Source of the DNA: JACKII01 sp965222315
GTDB lineage: Bacteria; Pseudomonadota; Alphaproteobacteria; Bin95
Assembly: GCA_965222315.1 (NCBI GenBank)
Contig: OZ244951.1
Span: forward strand, 3,410,001 to 3,474,000
Reading direction: 5' to 3'
DNA: 64,000 bases
Shown: one piece after another, positions 50,783-59,472 of the stretch
Numbering within the stretch: position 1 is the stretch's first letter
Layout of the letters: each line of letters begins with the position of its first letter
Notes under the pieces: generated by a model
Told to the model about the DNA's origin: nothing
The model's database searches: none
Seen by the model: the letters and a program-made list of their open reading frames with translations, nothing else
Position numbers and translations under genes: made by a program

Positions 50783-52167
50783 GCGATCTGCACTTTGCAT
50801 CCCTGGCGGAAGCCGCGCGGATGCTGCGCCTCGGCACCGTGTCAGTCACTGAGTTGACGCAAGCCTGTCTCGACCGGATTGCCGCCCACGACAATAGCCT
50901 GAACGCCTTCATCACCACTACCGCAGACAAGGCCCTGGATGCGGCGGCCGCAGCGGACACAGACATCGCGGCCGGACGATGGCGTGGCCTGTTGCACGGT
51001 ATCCCGATAGCGTTGAAAGACATCTATGACACCGCCGGCATCCTGACGACCTGCCATTCCCGGCTGTTCGAGCACCGTGTGCCCGAAGCCGATTGCGATG
51101 CCTGGGCGCGGCTGTCGGCCAATGGCGCCGTGTTACTCGGCAAGACGGCAACCCACGAATTCGCAACCGGCGGCCCGTCTTTCGACCTGCCGTGGCCGCC
51201 TGCCCGCAACCCCTGGAACACGGACCATATCCCGGCCGGTTCCTCCAGCGGTTCCGGTGCAGCCGTCGCGTCAGGCATGGCCTATATGGCGATGGGCTCG
51301 GACACGGGCGGCTCGATCCGCGGACCGGCGGGCGTGAACGGGATTGCCGGCCTGAAACCCAGCTATGGCCGTCTCTCGCGGCGCGGTATCTTCCCGCTCA
51401 GTTGGACCCAGGACCATGCCGGCCCGCTTGCCCGAACCACCGAGGACTGCGCGTTTGCGATGCAGGTCCTCGCTGGGCATGATCCAAAAGATCCGGCATC
51501 CGCGAACACACCGGTTCCCGACTACCTCTCCGGGATCAATGCGCCGGTCAAGGGCATGAAGATCGGCTGGTGCACCGGCTGGTACGAGGGGGAAGCCGAT
51601 GCGAGCGTCGAGAGCGCATTGTCGGACGCCGCCAAAACGCTCCAGGATCTCGGCGCGGAAATTGTCCCGGTAACCATGCCGCCGCTGTCCGACTTTCATG
51701 CATGCGGTCGCATCATCATTGTGTCGGAAGCGTTCTCCATCCACCGGCAATGGCTCGCCAAACAGCCGGAAATGTATGGTGAGTTCTTCAGTCTGCGCAC
51801 TCGCCTCGGCGCGTTCATCAGCGCGGATCAGTATCTCGATGCCTTGCGCTGGCGCCGTACGCTCTCGGCCAGGATGGTGGAAGCAATGGCGGGATGCGAC
51901 CTGCTTCTGACGGCCAACCAGTACGGGCCGGCCGAGTCGTTCGAGAACTCCCGCGGCGACTACCACTTCTTTGGAAAGCCGTCGTTGACGATGCCGGCGA
52001 ACGTCTCCGGGCAACCAGCACTGACCCTGCGTGGCGGTTTTGGCGAGAACGGCCTGCCGGTTGGGATTCAGCTAATCGGCCACTCTTTCGCCGACGCAGA
52101 CGTGCTCCGGGCTGGCCACCAGTTTGAGCAGGCACGGCCTGACCTGGCCGGTTGGCCCGCTTTGTAG
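50779..52167 (+). CDS. Amidase-signature family amidohydrolase (AtzE/GatA-like)
   Basis: This 462-residue amidase-signature enzyme has the catalytic Lys in GIPIALKDIYDTAG (about residue 83), the Ser-Gly-rich loop PAGSSSGSGAAVASGMAYMA with the cis-Ser, and the nucleophile Ser in GSDTGGSIRGPAG (about 180). It hydrolyses an amide, ureide or carbamate and releases ammonia or an amine. Co-transcription with a sigma-54-dependent ABC importer and an AtzG-like subunit suggests the imported solute is its substrate. Confidence 0.88.
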   Translation: MSDLHFASLAEAARMLRLGTVSVTELTQACLDRIAAHDNSLNAFITTTADKALDAAAAADTDIAAGRWRGLLHGIPIALKDIYDTAGILTTCHSRLFEHRVPEADCDAWARLSANGAVLLGKTATHEFATGGPSFDLPWPPARNPWNTDHIPAGSSSGSGAAVASGMAYMAMGSDTGGSIRGPAGVNGIAGLKPSYGRLSRRGIFPLSWTQDHAGPLARTTEDCAFAMQVLAGHDPKDPASANTPVPDYLSGINAPVKGMKIGWCTGWYEGEADASVESALSDAAKTLQDLGAEIVPVTMPPLSDFHACGRIIIVSEAFSIHRQWLAKQPEMYGEFFSLRTRLGAFISADQYLDALRWRRTLSARMVEAMAGCDLLLTANQYGPAESFENSRGDYHFFGKPSLTMPANVSGQPALTLRGGFGENGLPVGIQLIGHSFADADVLRAGHQFEQARPDLAGWPAL

Positions 52168-52190
52168 CGGCGAGAGCAAATCTGGCTACA

Positions 52191-52225
52191 AAAAATGCCG
52201 GCCCTGGCGAGGGGCCGGCATTTTT
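52191..52225. terminator. Bidirectional rho-independent terminator
   Basis: AAAAATGCCGGCCC (52191-52204) and GGGCCGGCATTTTT (52212-52225) form a perfect 14-bp stem with a 7-base loop. Both strands carry a T-run, so it ends the rightward amidase operon and the leftward ATPase operon. Confidence 0.9.
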
Positions 52226-52276
52226 GATTCCGTGGTGTGGCCCGCCGGTCAGACGGCCCGCAATACGCTTGTGTTC

Positions 52277-53302
52277 TTACGCTGCCTCCGCTCCCAAAGT
52301 GCCGATCCCCTGAGGCTCGTCCCCCCAGGCGCCAATCCTTGCGCAGCGAGACATACGGCCGGGAGACACCGCGACCTCTGCCGGTACGGCGGTGCGGCAG
52401 ACATCCTCGGCATAGGCACAGCGCGGCGCAAACGGACAACTCGCCGGTGGTGCCGACAGGTTGGGCGGCGTGCCGGGAATGGCCGTCAGCCGGCGGCCGC
52501 GGCTGGCCGCGTGAATGGTCGACGACAGGAGTCCCTGGGTATAGGGATGCTGCGGGTCGCGGACCACATCGGCCAACGGCCCGCTCTCGACAATCTGCCC
52601 GCCATACATCACGGCGATCCGGTCGCCGATCTCAATGGCTACCCCGACATCATGGGTCACGATGATAACGCCAAGGCCCAGTTCCTTCTGCAACTGCTGC
52701 AGCAGCAGCAGCACCTGGATCTGCACGGTGGCGTCCAGCGCCGTGGTGGGCTCGTCCGCCAGCAAAATCTTCGGATCGCAAGACAGGGCGAGTGCGATCA
52801 TCGCCCGCTGCCGCATCCCGCCCGACATCTCGTGCGGGTAGTTGTCCAGCCGTTGGGCGGCGGACGGAATGCGCACCAGTTCCAGCAGCTCCAGCGCCCG
52901 CTTGCGCGCCTGTTCGCGGCTGACGCCCTTATGCTTCACGACCGCTTCCATAATCTGCTGGCCGATGGTGTAGACGGGGTCGAAAGAGGTTGCCGGCTCC
53001 TGAAAGATCATCGAGACCTCACCGCCGCGCAGCGCCCGCAAACGCGTGCCCGGCATTGCCAATACGTCCTCCCCATCGACATCGATCTCGCCACGGATAC
53101 GGGTGCGCCGGGGCGGAAGCAACCGCTGCACCGCCCGCAACGTCACACTCTTGCCGGAGCCGGACTCGCCCAGAATACTCAGCACCTCTCCGCGTTTCAG
53201 GTCGAAAGAAACACCGTTGACGGCATGCACAGTCCGCTCCCGCGTATGAAAGGTAACGTGCAAATCGCGGATAGACAGCAGCGGCGCGTTTGTCGTGTTC
53301 AT
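52277..53302 (-). CDS. Peptide-type ABC transporter ATPase, DppD/OppD family
   Basis: This 341-residue ATPase has Walker A GESGSGKSVTLRAVQ, signature MSGGMRQRAMIALAL, Walker B ILLADEPTTALDATVQ and an H-loop IIVTHDVGVAIEIGDRI. The C-terminal oligopeptide-transporter extension has Cys-rich LSAPPASCPFAPRCAYAEDVC, typical of an OppD/DppF [4Fe-4S]-type or Zn site. ATG 53302 with AAAGGA nine bases upstream is preferred over the GTG-type start at 53320. It acts with the permeases at 48677-50555. Confidence 0.88.
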   Translation of the reverse strand: MNTTNAPLLSIRDLHVTFHTRERTVHAVNGVSFDLKRGEVLSILGESGSGKSVTLRAVQRLLPPRRTRIRGEIDVDGEDVLAMPGTRLRALRGGEVSMIFQEPATSFDPVYTIGQQIMEAVVKHKGVSREQARKRALELLELVRIPSAAQRLDNYPHEMSGGMRQRAMIALALSCDPKILLADEPTTALDATVQIQVLLLLQQLQKELGLGVIIVTHDVGVAIEIGDRIAVMYGGQIVESGPLADVVRDPQHPYTQGLLSSTIHAASRGRRLTAIPGTPPNLSAPPASCPFAPRCAYAEDVCRTAVPAEVAVSPGRMSRCARIGAWGDEPQGIGTLGAEAA

Positions 53303-53320
53303 AGCCTGAGATCCTTTCAC

Positions 53321-54331
<1,011 letters not shown>

Positions 54332-54479
54332 TGGGTATGCCTTCCTGTATTGATAGAGACCAACACAATGCAAACCTCGTGCCAAAAACACGCCAAAGGC
54401 AGGGAATAGTGGCTATGCCTTTGGGATCGTTGCTCCCGTTCGCGGGGCGGAAAAGGGAAATCGCTTTGCGGGCCGATTC

Positions 54480-55259
54480 CTATCCGGACACCATCATTTC
54501 GGCCAGCCGGTCCCGGGCGTTCAGCAAGGCCGCAGCGATTTTCGGGACGCCCACGGTCTCCACACGGTCGGAGATGCCCACGGCGACCAGGCCCCGGTTC
54601 ATCAGGCCCTCGGCATTGAACAGTGGCGCGGCAACGATGGTCACGCCGCCAATATATTGCGCGCGGTCGACGCCGTAGCCTGCCTGCCGTGTCTGCTCGA
54701 CCTGCCCCAACCAATCAGTGAAAGCCGGCGGGTTATCCCATTGCAGGCGCTCAAAATCCCGGCGCAAGGTCTCTGGGTCGTAAGCATTGAACGCCGCGAC
54801 GCAGCGGCCAGTAGCGCTAATCAGTTCTGGGAAGCGGCTTCCCAACTCAGCCGACAGCCGGAACGGCAATTGCGCGTGCGCCAAGGCTATGACCACCATC
54901 TGGCGGGTTTCCACCAATTGCGTCGCCATGGCGGTGACGCCGAACGACGCCGACAACTCGTTCAGCATGGGCTGGGCCAGCGTTGCGAAGCTGTTGCGCT
55001 GAATGGCGCTGCGGGCAATCGGCAGGATGCCCACACCGATAGAATAGCGCTTGGAGGCCGGATCGAACTCCACCAGCCCCTCCTCCGTCAGCACCCGCAG
55101 GATGTGCAGACAGGTGCTGGGCACCAGGTCCAACTCCCTTGCCAGCGGGTTAACACCCATCGGCTCCTCCGCCGCCCCCAGCCGCCGGAGGATGCGGACG
55201 GCGCGGCTCACGGCCGGTACTTGCCGGTGCGTTGACCCGTTGGTTTTTGGCTCGGCCAT
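54480..55259 (-). CDS. IclR-family transcriptional regulator
   Basis: This 259-residue regulator has an N-terminal winged helix (QVPAVSRAVRILRRLGAAEE, then LARELDLVPSTCLHILRVLT) and the IclR effector domain (MVVIALAHAQLPFRLSAELG, ISATGRCVAAFNAYD, YGVDRAQYIGGVTIVAAPLF). It probably binds the palindrome at 55278-55299 in its own promoter region and controls the divergent acyl-CoA synthetase operon; control of the ATPase genes downstream is also possible. The start has AGGGAG six bases upstream. Confidence 0.88.
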   Translation of the reverse strand: MAEPKTNGSTHRQVPAVSRAVRILRRLGAAEEPMGVNPLARELDLVPSTCLHILRVLTEEGLVEFDPASKRYSIGVGILPIARSAIQRNSFATLAQPMLNELSASFGVTAMATQLVETRQMVVIALAHAQLPFRLSAELGSRFPELISATGRCVAAFNAYDPETLRRDFERLQWDNPPAFTDWLGQVEQTRQAGYGVDRAQYIGGVTIVAAPLFNAEGLMNRGLVAVGISDRVETVGVPKIAAALLNARDRLAEMMVSG

Positions 55260-55277
55260 CGCTGGCTCCCTGATAAT

Positions 55278-55299
55278 ATTATTGTATATATACAATAAT
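55278..55299. promoter_or_regulatory. Perfect 22-bp palindrome, candidate IclR operator
   Basis: ATTATTGTATA followed directly by its reverse complement TATACAATAAT spans 55278-55299. It is a pure A/T-G/C dyad in the 138-base divergent region between the IclR gene and the acyl-CoA synthetase gene. It lies 18 bases from the IclR start codon and just upstream of a TTGACA box on the other side, so binding could repress both. Confidence 0.7.
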
Positions 55300-55308
55300 A
55301 AAACCGCA

Positions 55309-55337
55309 TTGACAATGAATTGTGCCTTTCCTACACA
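55309..55337 (+). promoter_or_regulatory. Sigma-70-type promoter of the acyl-CoA synthetase operon
   Basis: TTGACA (55309-55314) is a perfect -35 box. A TACACA hexamer (55332-55337) stands 17 bases away as a moderate -10 box. The pair lies immediately downstream of the palindrome and 60 bases before the synthetase ATG. Confidence 0.5.
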
Positions 55338-55397
55338 TGACCAGCATCGGGGCAACCGGTCCAACCGGCGTTGACCCGAGACGGAAGGAAACCGCCC

Positions 55398-56963
55398 ATG
55401 GCCAAGTTGACGGATTTCACGTCATACGCTGACGCGCAGCAGCATTTCAGCCGTGACGCGCTCTGGGATCTGTTTGACGGTGCCCGCGAGCGGATGAATA
55501 TCGCGCACGAGTGCATCGACCGGCACGCCGCCGCGGGCCGCGGCACGGCGCTGAGCATCGCCATTGCCGACGGATCGAGCGAGGTGCTCGGCTTCCGGGA
55601 ACTGGCCGCCGCATCTTCTCGCTTCGCCTACTATCTGCAGGGCCGCGGCATCCGGCCAGGCGAGCGCATCGCCGTGATGCTGGAGCCGTCGCTCGCCTTC
55701 TACACGGCCATGTTCGGCGCGATGAAGGCAGGCGCGGTGGCCGTGCCCATGTTCACCCTGTTCGGGCCGGATGGCATCCGCCTGCGCGCCGACGACTGCA
55801 AGCCGACCCTGCTGCTCACCAATGCGGAGAAAGCGCCGGAAGCGCGCTATGACGGCGGGCCGGAAGTCATCGTCGCCGACGCGGCCTTCCTGCAAGACCT
55901 GGCGAGGTTCGGCGACAGCTTCCCCTGTGATACCGCGGGCGACGACCTCGCCGTCCTGCAATACACCTCCGGCACCACGCGGGAATTGCCGGATGCGGTG
56001 CGGCACAGCCACCGCTCCATCATGACGCTGATGATCGCGGCGCTCTATGCGACCGGCATCCGCCCCGGCGACCGCTTTTTCTGCCCGTCCTCACCTGCCT
56101 GGGGCCATGGGCTCTGGCACGGCACGCTCGCGCCGCTGGCGCTGGGTGTTCAGACCGGCACCTTCAGCGGCAAGTTTGACGCCGTGCGGCTGGTGCAGGC
56201 GCTGGAGGAGTTCGAAATCACCAACCTCTCCGCCGCCGCGACGCATTACCGGATGATCCGCAATTGCGGCCGCGCGGAGGAATTTACTTACCGGATCGAA
56301 AAGCTCTCCTTCACCGGCGAGCCCATCGACAGCGAGACCGCGGCCTATGTCGAGCAATTGTTCGGCACGAAGGTCTGCAGCATGTACGGCACCACGGAAA
56401 TTGGCGTGATCCTGGCGAACTATCCGGGCGCGAAAGACCTGGAAGTGCGCGCGGGCTCGCTCGGCAAGCCGGTTCCCGGCGTCCGGGTGGAGGTGCATGC
56501 CCCCGACGGCAAGCAATTGCCGTCCGGCGTGACCGGCGAACTGGTGGTTCTCCGCCGCGGCGAGTGGTTCCCGACCAAGGACCTCGGCCGCACAGATGAG
56601 GACGGCTATTTCTACCATGCAGGCCGGGCCGACGACGTCATCATCTCCGCCGGTTGGACCATGAGCGCGGTGGAGATCGAAAACGCCATTCTGAAACACC
56701 CCAAAGTCGCCGAGGCCGCCGCCATCGGCGTGCCGGACGCAACGCGGGGCCAGATCGTCCGCGCCTATATCGTGCCCAAGGGCTCGCCGGAAAGCGGCCT
56801 GGCTGAGAATATCCAGGAACTGGTGCGCGCCAGCCTCGCCCGGCACGAGTACCCTCGCGAGGTCCAGTTCGTTTCCTCCCTGCCCAAAACCCCGGCAGGC
56901 AAGGTCAACCGCAAGGCGCTGCGCGACGCGCTCAACCCCTCATCTGCCGGCGCGCCCGACTGA
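55398..56963 (+). CDS. AMP-forming acyl-CoA synthetase
   Basis: This 521-residue adenylating enzyme activates a carboxylic acid to its CoA ester. Visible motifs are FGAMKAGAVAVPMFTLFGPD, the P-loop region QYTSGTTRELPDAVRHSH, SMYGTTEIGVIL, GEWFPTKDLGRTDEDGYFYH and the C-terminal catalytic Lys in KTPAGKVNRKALRD. The P-loop is odd: the usual TSGTTGxPKG reads TSGTTRELPDA, losing the Gly and Lys. The ATG at 55398 has AAGGAAA upstream. It is the first gene of a three-gene catabolic operon divergent from iclR. Confidence 0.88.
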   Translation: MAKLTDFTSYADAQQHFSRDALWDLFDGARERMNIAHECIDRHAAAGRGTALSIAIADGSSEVLGFRELAAASSRFAYYLQGRGIRPGERIAVMLEPSLAFYTAMFGAMKAGAVAVPMFTLFGPDGIRLRADDCKPTLLLTNAEKAPEARYDGGPEVIVADAAFLQDLARFGDSFPCDTAGDDLAVLQYTSGTTRELPDAVRHSHRSIMTLMIAALYATGIRPGDRFFCPSSPAWGHGLWHGTLAPLALGVQTGTFSGKFDAVRLVQALEEFEITNLSAAATHYRMIRNCGRAEEFTYRIEKLSFTGEPIDSETAAYVEQLFGTKVCSMYGTTEIGVILANYPGAKDLEVRAGSLGKPVPGVRVEVHAPDGKQLPSGVTGELVVLRRGEWFPTKDLGRTDEDGYFYHAGRADDVIISAGWTMSAVEIENAILKHPKVAEAAAIGVPDATRGQIVRAYIVPKGSPESGLAENIQELVRASLARHEYPREVQFVSSLPKTPAGKVNRKALRDALNPSSAGAPD

Positions 56964-56997
56964 GCCGCCCCAACCCGAATTTCTCAGGAGACCACTC

Positions 56998-58143
56998 ATG
57001 AATGCAACCGCAGAAGAACGCTTCCCCAAGATCACCGAAGAAGGCCTCGCCGCGCTCCGCGAACGCCTGGGCGTCAAGATCGGCAACACAGTCGAGCCCT
57101 GGTGCTATGAGGCGACGCGGGACAATATCCGCCATTACGCCCACGGCATCGGCGACGACAACCCGCTCTGGTCCGACCCGGAATACGCCCGGAAGACCAA
57201 GTACGGCGACGTGATCGCACCGCCGAGTTTCCTGTTCGCGACCAGCCGCATCATTTCGGGCTATGTCGGCGGCCTGCCTGGCGTGCACGCCATGTGGTCG
57301 GGTTCCGACTTCACGTGGCACAAGACCATCAAGCGCAACACGGAGTTCCGCACGGAAGCTTACCTGAAAGACCTCGTCGAGCACGACACGCGCTTTGCCG
57401 GCAAGGCGATCCAGCAGATCTATCACGTAGACTTCTACGATGCGGCCAATGGCGACCTACTGGCGGAGGGCGATAGCTGGTGCTTCCGCACCGACCGCGA
57501 CGAGGCGCGGGAGAAGGGCACCAAGTACACCGACGTCCGCTCCGCACCGCTCCGCACCTACACCAAAGAAGAGTTGGACGCCTTCAACCGCTACTACGAG
57601 GCTGAAGAAATCCGCGGCGCGGAGACCCGCTATTGGGACGACGTGCAGGAAGGCGAGCACCTGCCGACCATGGCCAAGGGGCCGATGACCGTCACCGGCT
57701 TCATTTGCTATGCGCAGGGCTGGGGCGGCCTTTATATCCGCGCCAACAAGATCGCCTGGCAGCAGCAGTCAAAGCATCCGGGCCTCGGCATTCCGAACCG
57801 CCGCAACATCCCGGATTGCCCGGAGCGCGTGCACTGGGAAGAGGAATTTGCCCTCAAGGTCGGCGCGCCGGGCGCCTACGACTACGGGCCGGAGCGCTGC
57901 TCCTGGCTGACCCACCAGGCGACCAACTGGATGGGCGACGACGGCTTCCTGGTGAAGGCAAAATGCCAAGTCCGCCGCCACAATCCCGAAGGCGACCTGC
58001 TGCTGATCCACGCCCAGGTGGCGCGGAAATATATCGAGGATGGCCGCCATCTGGTCGAACTCTCACAGCGCGCCGAGAACCAGGACGGCGAACTCTCCGC
58101 CATGGGCTCCGCCATCGTCGAACTGCCCCGCAAGGGCGCGTGA
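56998..58143 (+). CDS. MaoC-family (double-hotdog) acyl dehydratase
   Basis: This 381-residue protein has an N-terminal MaoC-type domain (YEATRDNIRHYAHGIGDDNPLWSDPEY, cited by its ends YEATRDNIRHY and DNPLWSDPEY; YGDVIAPPSFLF) and a C-terminal hotdog-like half with LPTMAKGPMTVTGFICYAQGW. It probably hydrates the enoyl-CoA made downstream of the synthetase. It starts 34 bases after the synthetase stop. Confidence 0.82.
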   Translation: MNATAEERFPKITEEGLAALRERLGVKIGNTVEPWCYEATRDNIRHYAHGIGDDNPLWSDPEYARKTKYGDVIAPPSFLFATSRIISGYVGGLPGVHAMWSGSDFTWHKTIKRNTEFRTEAYLKDLVEHDTRFAGKAIQQIYHVDFYDAANGDLLAEGDSWCFRTDRDEAREKGTKYTDVRSAPLRTYTKEELDAFNRYYEAEEIRGAETRYWDDVQEGEHLPTMAKGPMTVTGFICYAQGWGGLYIRANKIAWQQQSKHPGLGIPNRRNIPDCPERVHWEEEFALKVGAPGAYDYGPERCSWLTHQATNWMGDDGFLVKAKCQVRRHNPEGDLLLIHAQVARKYIEDGRHLVELSQRAENQDGELSAMGSAIVELPRKGA

Positions 58144-58154
58144 GGCTGGTGGCG

Positions 58155-59042
58155 ATGCAGCAGCACATTCCCACCCTCGGCTTTATCGGCCTTGGCGTGA
58201 TGGGCGGCCCGATGTGCCGCAACGTGGCGGCGAAGCATCTGGGCAAGGTTCACGCCTTCGACCTGAGCGCCGCCGCGCTGGATGACGTGGCCGAGGCGGG
58301 TGCCATCGTCTGCGGCTCCGTGGCGGAGGTAGCGCAGGCCGCCGACTTCGTCTTCCTGTCGCTGCCGGGCGGCGCGCAGGTGCGGGAGGTCTGCCTTGGT
58401 CCGGACGGGCTTGCGGCGCACGGAAAGCGCGGCATGGTGATCGTCGACCTCTCCACCACCGGCGTCGCCGAGGCGCGGGCGATGGCGGCCGAATTGGAAG
58501 CGAAGGGCTTTCTCTTCGCAGACGCCCCCGTCGCTCGCACGCGGGAGGCCGCGCAGAAGGGCACGCTCAGCATCATGGTCGGCGCAAGCGAGGACCTTTA
58601 CGCCCGGATCGAACCGCTGCTCGCCTATATGGGCAGCGATATTGCGCTTTGCGGCGGCACTGGCTGCGGCCAGGTGGTGAAGCTGATCAACAACACGTTG
58701 GTGTTCGAGCACACAGCGGCTCTGGCGGAAATGCTGGTGGTGGGCGAGCGTGCCGGGGTTGCGCCGGAGACGCTGCTGGCCGCGGTTTCCAACGGCTCCG
58801 GCGACAGCTTCGTGCTGCGCAATCACGGCATGAAGGCGATGCTGCCCCGCGTCTTCCCAGAACAGGCCTTCCCCGCGCCTTACGCGTTGAAGGATTTGGG
58901 CTATTCGATTGAGTTGGCCGAAAGCTGCGGGGTAGAGCCGCGGCTTTCCAAGGTCGCGCGGCAATACTTTGAGGCCGCAGTCGAAGAAGGCATCGGCGAG
59001 AAATACTTCCCGGCCATCATCGAGCTCATAGACAAGAAATAA
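58155..59042 (+). CDS. 3-hydroxyisobutyrate dehydrogenase-family oxidoreductase
   Basis: This 295-residue beta-hydroxyacid dehydrogenase has the Rossmann motif LGFIGLGVMGGPMCRNVA, the substrate signature FADAPVARTREAAQKGTLSI, and the catalytic Lys in GCGQVVKLINNTLVF. It oxidises a 3-hydroxy acid with NAD(P). ATG 58155 has GAGG nine bases upstream; a GTG at 58140 overlapping the previous stop is the alternative. It ends the synthetase-hydratase operon. Confidence 0.88.
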   Translation: MQQHIPTLGFIGLGVMGGPMCRNVAAKHLGKVHAFDLSAAALDDVAEAGAIVCGSVAEVAQAADFVFLSLPGGAQVREVCLGPDGLAAHGKRGMVIVDLSTTGVAEARAMAAELEAKGFLFADAPVARTREAAQKGTLSIMVGASEDLYARIEPLLAYMGSDIALCGGTGCGQVVKLINNTLVFEHTAALAEMLVVGERAGVAPETLLAAVSNGSGDSFVLRNHGMKAMLPRVFPEQAFPAPYALKDLGYSIELAESCGVEPRLSKVARQYFEAAVEEGIGEKYFPAIIELIDKK

Positions 59043-59472
59043 GCACCTCCAAAAAAAGCCATCTTAAGCAGAACAAGGCCGCCGCGGCTTACACTCGGTT
59101 TTATCTCCCCGGACGGCTCGTTAGAGGCGGTCCGGGGCCTAGAGTTTCACAGAACCAACCGCCGATCCTGGGCCCCGGCCCTCGTCTGCGCTCGGCCGGG
59201 GAGTATGACTTCGTTCCGAGACCAGACAACGCTTGTTTTCCCAGAGACGATTGCCCCTAGCCTGTTTGCTGGGATGAAAAATGCAGCCACACGCGCGGCG
59301 CAAAGTCAAAACAAGGCATATCCGAAAGCGGCGATTGTGGCAGGAGGCTTGGTTCGCACCAGCCGCAGCAAGAACCACCCTGATGTTAAAGCTCGCTCCC
59401 AGTCGGCGTCGCTAAGCGAGCCGGATTGCCGTAACGGTCCGGCAATGGCCAAGACGCTCTGAACTTACTCCC
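59043..59472. other. 430-base intergenic region with two GC hairpins
   Basis: The region between two convergent gene ends holds the hairpin repeat at 59107-59137 and a second hairpin (CCCCGGCC at 59173-59180 with GGCCGGGG at 59194-59201). An 85-codon open frame at 59205-59462 has no ribosome binding site or family and overlaps these elements; I do not count it as a gene. Confidence 0.5.
59107..59137. repeat. 31-base hairpin repeat, copy 2 (first copy at 34187)
   Basis: CCCCGGAC (59107-59114) and GTCCGGGG (59130-59137) enclose a 15-base loop starting GGCTCG. It matches the copy at 34187-34217 at 28 of 31 bases. It lies 64 bases after the end of the synthetase operon and may act as a terminator or mRNA-end structure. 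Confidence 0.7.

Noticed and set aside
59205..59462. 85-codon plus-strand frame
   Set aside because: There is no ribosome binding site, the composition is low-complexity, and it lies next to hairpin repeats.
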